Shown here one piece after another: positions 58,415 to 64,000 of a stretch of 64,000 nucleotides of DNA. Below the pieces are notes generated by a model that saw only the letters and a program-made list of their open reading frames with translations, was not told where the DNA came from and searched no databases. Within the stretch, counting starts at the first letter, position 1; each line of letters opens with the position of its first letter. This DNA is from Juglans regia (lineage: Eukaryota > Streptophyta > Magnoliopsida > Fagales > Juglandaceae), in the NCBI RefSeq assembly GCF_001411555.2, contig NC_049912.1, positions 20,134,341 through 20,198,340 of the forward strand. The letters run 5' to 3'. The translations under genes and the position numbers were made by a program.

Positions 58415-58628
58415 TGGCATTGTCTGTGTGGATTTGCCCAGGCCTGCAAAACACGACATCAACAAGGGGAAAATAATTTTTAAAGTCTTAAACTGAGTAA
58501 ATCTGACAATGTCGTGATAAACCTCACTTTTTTCAAATGAAATCTGCGAAGGTTATATATCTTAAAACTGTATTTAGTATTATTTCTTTTTATGGTCTTA
58601 TATTGAATATAGAAATAAATTCTAACAA
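58415..58628 (+). repeat. 214-bp direct repeat, copy 2
   Basis: tggcattgtctgtgtgg to attctaacaa is the same length as copy 1. No LTR precedes it; the 248 bp between the copies hold a TA run (58190-58208) and an unrecognised T-rich stretch. Confidence 0.9.
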
Positions 58629-59316
58629 ATATTCAATTTGAAACGAGTCTCTTTGTTCGATGTTGGTCTTCAGAAAGACCGTTACAAAAAATACCATTAC
58701 AAAAAATATCAGTCCAATTTTTCTCACACCATTATAAAAAAATACCACTCGGATTTGTACCAAACAAATCTCTTCAAATTTTTAAGGATTCACAAAGAAA
58801 ATTTCTAACAAAGAAACTGACACAGAGAGAGGGAGAGATGAAAGGAAATCAGAAAAAATTTCGTTTTAAGTACTCCAGACAGAGATATGTTTGGATCTCA
58901 AAGAAATAACACATATCCAAACAAAATCCCTTCAAATTTGTATAAACTCACTACATATATCATATCCATTTACACTATCATACCGATGTACACCAAAACA
59001 AACCAAATTTAAAAACCAACGGTAATATGTGTAGATCTAAACATCCTTAGACCCAGATGCAATGGTTACCATTTTCGTCATCTATGTTGAAATCATAAGC
59101 TATTTTCTTTGAATTTCTGCAAGCTTTTGATTGGTATTTGTGGAGAACCGAGTGACACAATGGAAGGGTTCGGAATGATTTTGGTTTTCAAGCTTTTGGT
59201 AAGGAAAGGGAGATAAAGAGGGAGGGAGGTAGAGAGAGAGAGAGATGTTGGAGAAAATTGTGAGGGTTAGCATAGATGGAGAAAAAGGAAGAAGAGAGAG
59301 AGAAGAGGGATTTGTC
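58629..59316. other. Intergenic DNA before PR-10 E
   Basis: GA microsatellites lie at 59228-59243 and 59290-59312. The minus-strand frame 59100-59318 is low complexity. No gene recognised, and no counterpart between S1 and S2 in the first duplicated copy. Confidence 0.5.
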
Positions 59317-59692
59317 AACTTACAAAATAGTGCAAACTAGCTAGTTTAATTTCTAACAACAAAATGTGTCAAAAAAAAAAATATAACAACAAAAAAGGGC
59401 ATCCCAATGTTTTTATATGCCAAAGCAAAGGCATGTTTTGTTTTCTTTCTTTATTTTTTTTTTTACTTATAAACGACATATTTGGTATATATCAAACACA
59501 AAAGCTTTTAAATTCATGTCACCAATCTCGTTTTTCTTTTCTTTTTTTTTTTTATTAAATTACTATGATAGCAAGCCGACAAGATCCGCCAATTTGTTTT
59601 TCTCTTCACAGGTGTGATAATGCTATTTTTTCTTTATTTATTAATAATTGAGCTTAGTACTACATGAACATCTAGAATCATTCATCTTTTTT

Positions 59693-59731
<39 letters not shown>

Positions 59732-59758
59732 TTAAAATATTTTTCGAAGGTGCATGCT

Positions 59759-59921
59759 TTTCTTTGACTATTTCGCAACGTCCCCATTTGATTTAAAAAA
59801 ATAACATTGAAGTTTCGTAGTGGGGACTTTCAAAAAAATAAAGACGCAAGGAGCTAAACTTCTTTGATTTGCAAGGGACTTTTCATATTACAAGGTAATC
59901 ATGAGCCTCACCCTATAAATA
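59759..59921 (+). promoter_or_regulatory. PR-10 E promoter module
   Basis: TTGAC lies at 59764-59768 inside gcttttctttgactat, AGTGGGGAC at 59819-59827 and TATAAATA at 59914-59921, 103 bp before the ATG. Confidence 0.6.
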
Positions 59922-60016
59922 CCAGCCTCTGGTGTTCATATCTTCCACACTCAAAGCTCTCTGAATTCATTCAACCAACCCTCTCTCCATCTCTTTCAAT
60001 CCCTAATTAGCTCATC

Positions 60017-60681
60017 ATGGGTGTCTTCACTTATGAATATGAGACCAACTCAGCTATCCCACCACCAAGGTTGTTCAAGGCCTTTATTCTTGATGCTGAC
60101 AACCTTGTGCCAAAGGTTGCACCTCAAGCCTTCAAGAGTACCGAAATCCTTGAAGGAGATGGAGGGCCCGGAACCATCAAGAAAATCACCTTCGGTGAAG
60201 GTTAGTTTTTGCAGTATTTATTGTTATCCACATGAATCTTTTTGACAACATTATATGTTTAATAAATATTACATGACTCACTTTGTCCATCTCTTTTTCA
60301 CTTGAGATTGAACTCGAAAAAGTCCGAGTCCGACAACATATGATCATATTAAAAGTTGTAACAAATCTTGGGGAATATTTTGCAGGTAGCCAATACAAGT
60401 ATGTGAAGCACAAGGTCGAGAAGATTGACCACGCAAACTTCTCATACAGCTACAGCTTGATTGAGGGGGATGCTTTGGGTGACATACTCGAGAAAATCTC
60501 ATACGAGATCAAGCTCGTAGCCCATGAGGCAGGATCCATCGTGAAGAGCACAAGCCATTACCACACCAAAGGTGACCACGAGATCAAGGAAGAGCATGTG
60601 AAGGCTGGAAAAGAGAAGGCTGCTGGACTTTTCAAGGCTATTGAGGGCTACCTCGTGGCACATCCTGATACCTACAACTAA
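60017..60681 (+). CDS. PR-10 / Bet v 1-like protein (copy E)
   Basis: Exon 1 is 60017-60200, the intron is 185 bp (phase 1) and exon 2 is 60386-60681, giving 159 residues. It starts [20 protein letters not shown], has the loop [10 protein letters not shown] and ends [16 protein letters not shown]. About 96 percent identical to copy D in protein, with near-identical intron, leader and 3' flank, so D and E are a recent duplicate pair. Both keep intact frames and splice sites, so both are probably expressed, and probably in the same conditions given the shared promoter. Confidence 0.95.
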
Positions 60682-60991
60682 AGAAATTAAGCTTCAGCTT
60701 GTGTTTGGATCACATGCATGATGCCTATAAAATCTCCTTCATCCATCAAGATCAGTCATTAATGTTGTTGTTGTGGCTTTCAGCTTGTTTTGTGCCCCTG
60801 CAGTCAATCATTTCATTAGTCTTGGCTTGCTAATAATGGAGTTTGTGGTTGTGGATTCTATGCTTAATTTCTGGTGATGTTCTGCTTCATGAGAGAGAAA
60901 AAAAAGCTATTGGTGTAATAATTTCAATACATTATATGTATAATAAAAATGAATCATAGTAATATTACTTGTAAACTGCATTCCTTATTTT

Positions 60992-61619
60992 AAGAATTTG
61001 TGATCCTCTGCTTCAAGTTATTCTTTATGGCTGCCCCAAAATTTTCAGTCCCTAGAGCTTTTGAACTTGAGGACATGTTCAACATTTTCCTAAAAGATAA
61101 ATGCTTTAATCACAAATAGATTACACAAAAGTAAATTTACAAACTTACGTGACTTAGCGTGATACGTTAGATTATAAAACTATTTTTATTATAAAATAAA
61201 TCAATCGTATTAATATTCAAGTCAGTTTATAAATTTATTTTTATAAGATCTTTTTTATGACAGTATCACGTTTCTTTCCAAAATCAAAAGACTTTGAGTT
61301 TTTCACATGAATCTAATTCGTTCAAACTCATTTGAACAGCTATATTTACTGAGAAAATAAGATGTTGAAAATATTTCCCAACAGTACTCGAGGACTTGGA
61401 AGGTGAGGTCAATGCTTGTTATCCTCTTCCCACTTCCACCACCCTTTCACGATAACTTATAATAGATTAACCGTCACGTCAATTAACAAAAATTTTGTTG
61501 ATTTTCAAATGCATCGACAATCAATCCATAATATCTTGCGGTTTTAAAATCATTTTCTTATCTTGATCTTCGATAAGAATATTCTGATAAAAGTCAAAGA
61601 AATCTATTGATATCGTATT
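60992..61619. other. Intergenic DNA after PR-10 E
   Basis: It is AT-rich with no gene recognised and contains a palindromic MITE copy at 61110-61272. Confidence 0.5.
61110..61272. repeat. Palindromic AT-rich MITE family, copy 3
   Basis: It shares cgtgatacgttagattataa, tttattataaaataaatc and agtttataaatttatttttataagatc-type sequence with the 31066-31240 copy, in the same orientation. Confidence 0.6.
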
Positions 61620-62809
61620 TTGTAGGCCTGGACAACTTCACGCTGTCGGTATTCGAGCGATCACCTGCATAGTAACTATGGGGCATCGGGGTCCATTGAT
61701 TCTCTGATACTTAAGATAGTAATGGTGAAGGAGATGATAAAACAATAATAAAGATGAGAGTGTAAAGTGATAATAATTGATTAACTGATTACCTTTTCCA
61801 TTGTTGATAGTGTCATATTTATAGTTACCGACCAGGTTCCCACCATAGTGGGGTGTTGCATAGCAGAGGATAATATGCCTGTGATGTTGATTCATCGAGC
61901 TGCTCCTGTGCCGTCTCCTTGCCGAGCCGCGAAGGGCTCGGGCTTGCGAAGCGTTGCTTGGGCATTGGGTTGCATTGAATGCAGCATGCCTTCTGCTCTG
62001 AGCCGTATTGAATGCAACATGGATTCTGCCATGGGCAGCATTAAATGCGGCATGCTTTCTGCTCTGGGCCACATTAAATGTGACATGGTTTCTGTCCTGG
62101 GCCGCATTAATTGCGTCATGCTTTCTGTCTCGGGTCCCTTCCATCTGGTGATGTATGTCATATTCCTTCCTTCTCAAGTCTTGCCTGTGTCCTACGTCCT
62201 CTGTCCCGTCAGCATGGCTCGACCCGGGTCTCTCGCCTGCTAGAGTCCTAATCTAGGTTGTTTGTTTGACTCAATCCATGTGATATCGCAGGGCCTTACC
62301 TCTGTCCAATCCCGACTCAGACCACATATCTGGGTTGCGAACTAGGCCCATCCTTTCCAGTATAAGGGTTTTTCTCCCTTCACAGTACCCCGCAAATTTT
62401 CAACACACTCGTGGGTTGGAAATTCTAAGAGATTTTTTTCTTTAAACTCTGGTCTAGAAACGTAGAAGACAAATGGGCACTCGCCTGCTCACTGTCGACG
62501 TGAACCGATCTCTTTGTAATCATTGACGTTGTCCTCATTAATAAAAGCTGCTTTATGGCATGCCAACATTGCCCGGGTTTGGTCCGCTCCACATACGCGT
62601 GCGGTAGTTAAACGTCACACCGTATTCCTGCAGCCGAGGCGTCTCTTCGAATCTTGTGTTATCGTTTCAGATATGTAACTGTTCCGTTCCTATTTATTTC
62701 TTCTACCTCGTTCCTTCTTCTCCTTCTTTCCTTTCGTCTTCGTCTTGCTCTTCTCCTTTGCCCCTTCGAAGCCCTAAAAGTTTTCCTGATTCTTCCATCT
62801 TCTCTTACC
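61620..62809 (+). mobile_element. Retrotransposon leader/LTR region
   Basis: Non-coding and GC-richer than its surroundings, it leads into the gypsy-type ORF at 62810. A start at tgtaggcctggac (61622) is possible, and tcccttcacagtaccccgca near 62376 looks like a retroelement leader. No second LTR is in the window, so limits are approximate. It contains the 33-bp array at 61974. Confidence 0.5.
61974..62138 (+). repeat. 33-bp tandem array, 5 copies
   Basis: Units attgaatgcagcatgccttc and variants begin at 61974, 62007, 62040, 62073 and 62106, an exact 33-bp period. On the plus strand an open frame reads IECSMPSALSR, IECNMDSAMGS, IKCGMLSALGH and so on, an 11-residue repeat. The minus strand is also open. 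Confidence 0.9.
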
Positions 62810-63250
62810 ATGACTAAACGAAGCACGAACGAGGCTCAGTTCAATTATTATGCCTGGAAGCAGTGGACGTCAACGTCAACTATGACTAGTAACGAACTTC
62901 AATCATTCTACAGAGAGTTCCCCATTCCTACTGAGACTGCTCTGGACCTCCCTCAACCTCATGCTACAATGGTTGACGAGCAGGGCCTATCGATGAAGGT
63001 GGCTCTTTATCCCCACATGTTTTCCATTGGCATGCGTTTGTCATTCTGCCGTCTGGTGCACGACATTCTAGACTTCCTAAAACTTGCTCCGGCGCAACTT
63101 AATCCTAATGCTTGGCACTTGGTCCTAGCCAGTTGTGCGACCTTTCAAATCGTTCTGAATGACTCAGAGGATTACCCCGATCTAACTGCCCGGGAGTTCC
63201 TAACTGTGTATCAAATCAATCGGCTCAATGGGAATTGTTGTTGCTTCTAA
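62810..63250 (+). pseudogene. Gypsy-type transposon ORF fragment (Transposase_28-like)
   Basis: The most likely start is ATG 62810; the 52 codons before it in the same frame are low-complexity leader. It reads SNELQSFYREFPIPTETALD, YPHMFSIGMRLSFCRLVHDI, LKLAPAQLNPNAWHLVLASC and REFLTVYQINRLNG. These are the pattern of the plant putative gypsy-type transposon domain (Pfam Transposase_28) at the N-terminus of some gag-like proteins. A frameshift near 63230 gives a false end, CCCF; another frame continues ASNHILLKNASLFWRYVI until MITE-like sequence starts near 63310. Truncated and not functional. Confidence 0.65.
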
Positions 63251-64000
63251 TCATATTCTGCTGAAAAATGCTTCATTATTTTGGAGATACGTTATTCTTC
63301 AATAAATGATTAGGTAATTGAAAATTAAAAAGTGTTTGTATTTAAATAATATTTAAATATTGAGATGAGATGAGTTGAGATCATCTCTGAAATCAAATTA
63401 GGCTTAAGTCAAAGAAATATGAGATCACTTTTAGTTTTAGTAGCCATTTTCCGTTAATTTGTATTTTGTTTTCTACTTTGTATTAATTTATTTGGGGGTA
63501 TCTGCAATTGTTGGATGCTTATCAATTGTTTTTTAAAATGTTGTTTCTTCATTGAGGATGCTAATTAGGACACAACTCATAGGCAAAACTAAACCCCGCA
63601 CAAAAGGATAAAACACCAGATCCGTATATGCTATCCCATTAAATAGTCTAAATTAAACTGTTTGTCGTGTACTCGGTGTCATTTGACATATGATTAATGA
63701 GTAGTGCTACATGTACTTATAATTTTATTTATAAAAAATTTACAAAGATTTATTTTGTCAGTTTATTTTTAAAATTCAAAATTTTAAATTTTAAATTTTA
63801 TAATTTCGAAAAAGTATGTTTTTTTATAAATTTTTCATGATTAATATATAAACATTGACAACTTCTTGTAGAGGTCCTACGGACTAAAGCTATCCGACAG
63901 ATAAACCGAAGAAATTGATGTAATGTATGTGGAGGTACGTATTATATCACAGAAACTGTCTATTGAATTCACTGTTTTTGTTCAACCTCAATCCTTGTCA
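63251..64000. other. AT-rich end of window, MITE remnant
   Basis: 63310-63410 is one end of the tttggat/gagatgagat MITE family (aaataatatttaaatattga, gatgagatgagttgaga). The remainder is AT-rich with no gene recognised; 63690-63860 has rough palindromic AT sequence. Confidence 0.5.

Larger units (their letters stand above)
59317..60991. repeat. PR-10 duplication block S2, copy 2
   Basis: It is collinear with 46433-48039 from aacttacaaaatagtgcaaa to ttccttatttt. A longer ATT repeat (59695-59734) is the main length difference. Confidence 0.9.

Overview
The window is nuclear DNA of a woody dicot. It is AT-rich, crowded with nested transposable elements, and has small plant-type introns. The best family evidence is a cluster of PR-10 (Bet v 1-type) genes whose proteins read like those of Fagales trees (birch, hazel, chestnut and walnut relatives). 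The order is an inference from remembered protein resemblance; no species is claimed.

Layout. 1-3.2 kb: AT-rich sequence with the end of a hAT-like element and a Helitron-like terminus. 3.2-14.4 kb: a decayed Ty3/gypsy retrotransposon (gag, protease, RT, RNase H, integrase, all broken). Its gag is split by a 6-kb hAT transposon with its own decayed transposase; the gypsy copy ends abruptly against an inverted Ty1/copia gag fragment (14.4-15.2 kb). 15.3-23.1 kb: intergenic DNA with several non-autonomous elements, some with clear target-site duplications. 23.9-30.3 kb: the one complete non-PR-10 host gene, a six-exon DUF789 gene on the minus strand, whose 3-kb last intron carries a LINE fragment and a hAT-like MITE. 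31.3-32.7 kb: an element carrying a frameshifted fragment that resembles a PPR protein. 34.4-60.7 kb: the PR-10 cluster, with intact genes A (34.6 kb), B (39.7 kb), D (47.1 kb) and E (60.0 kb) and a ruined copy C (42.4 kb), all on the plus strand. 61.6-63.3 kb: part of another gypsy-type element.

Four PR-10 genes have one phase-1 intron after codon 61, encode 159-160 residues, and share a promoter layout: W-box, GTGGGRAC motif, TATAAATA. Copy C keeps the two upstream motifs but has lost its TATA box and leader and has many small indels. D and E, with about 0.6 kb upstream and 0.3 kb downstream, are near-identical. A second duplicated block (43.4-45.4 and 51.5-53.5 kb) precedes each, so D and E probably come from one tandem segmental duplication. 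The second copy was later enlarged by about 5 kb of foreign DNA: two LTR-like arms in head-to-head inverted orientation (53.7-54.2 and 57.4-58.0 kb) enclosing five different tandem arrays with periods near 18, 154, 17, 50 and 25 bp. That is the least explained structure in the window.

No rRNA, tRNA, CRISPR or bacterial-type features were seen. All similarity statements are from reading, not from searches.
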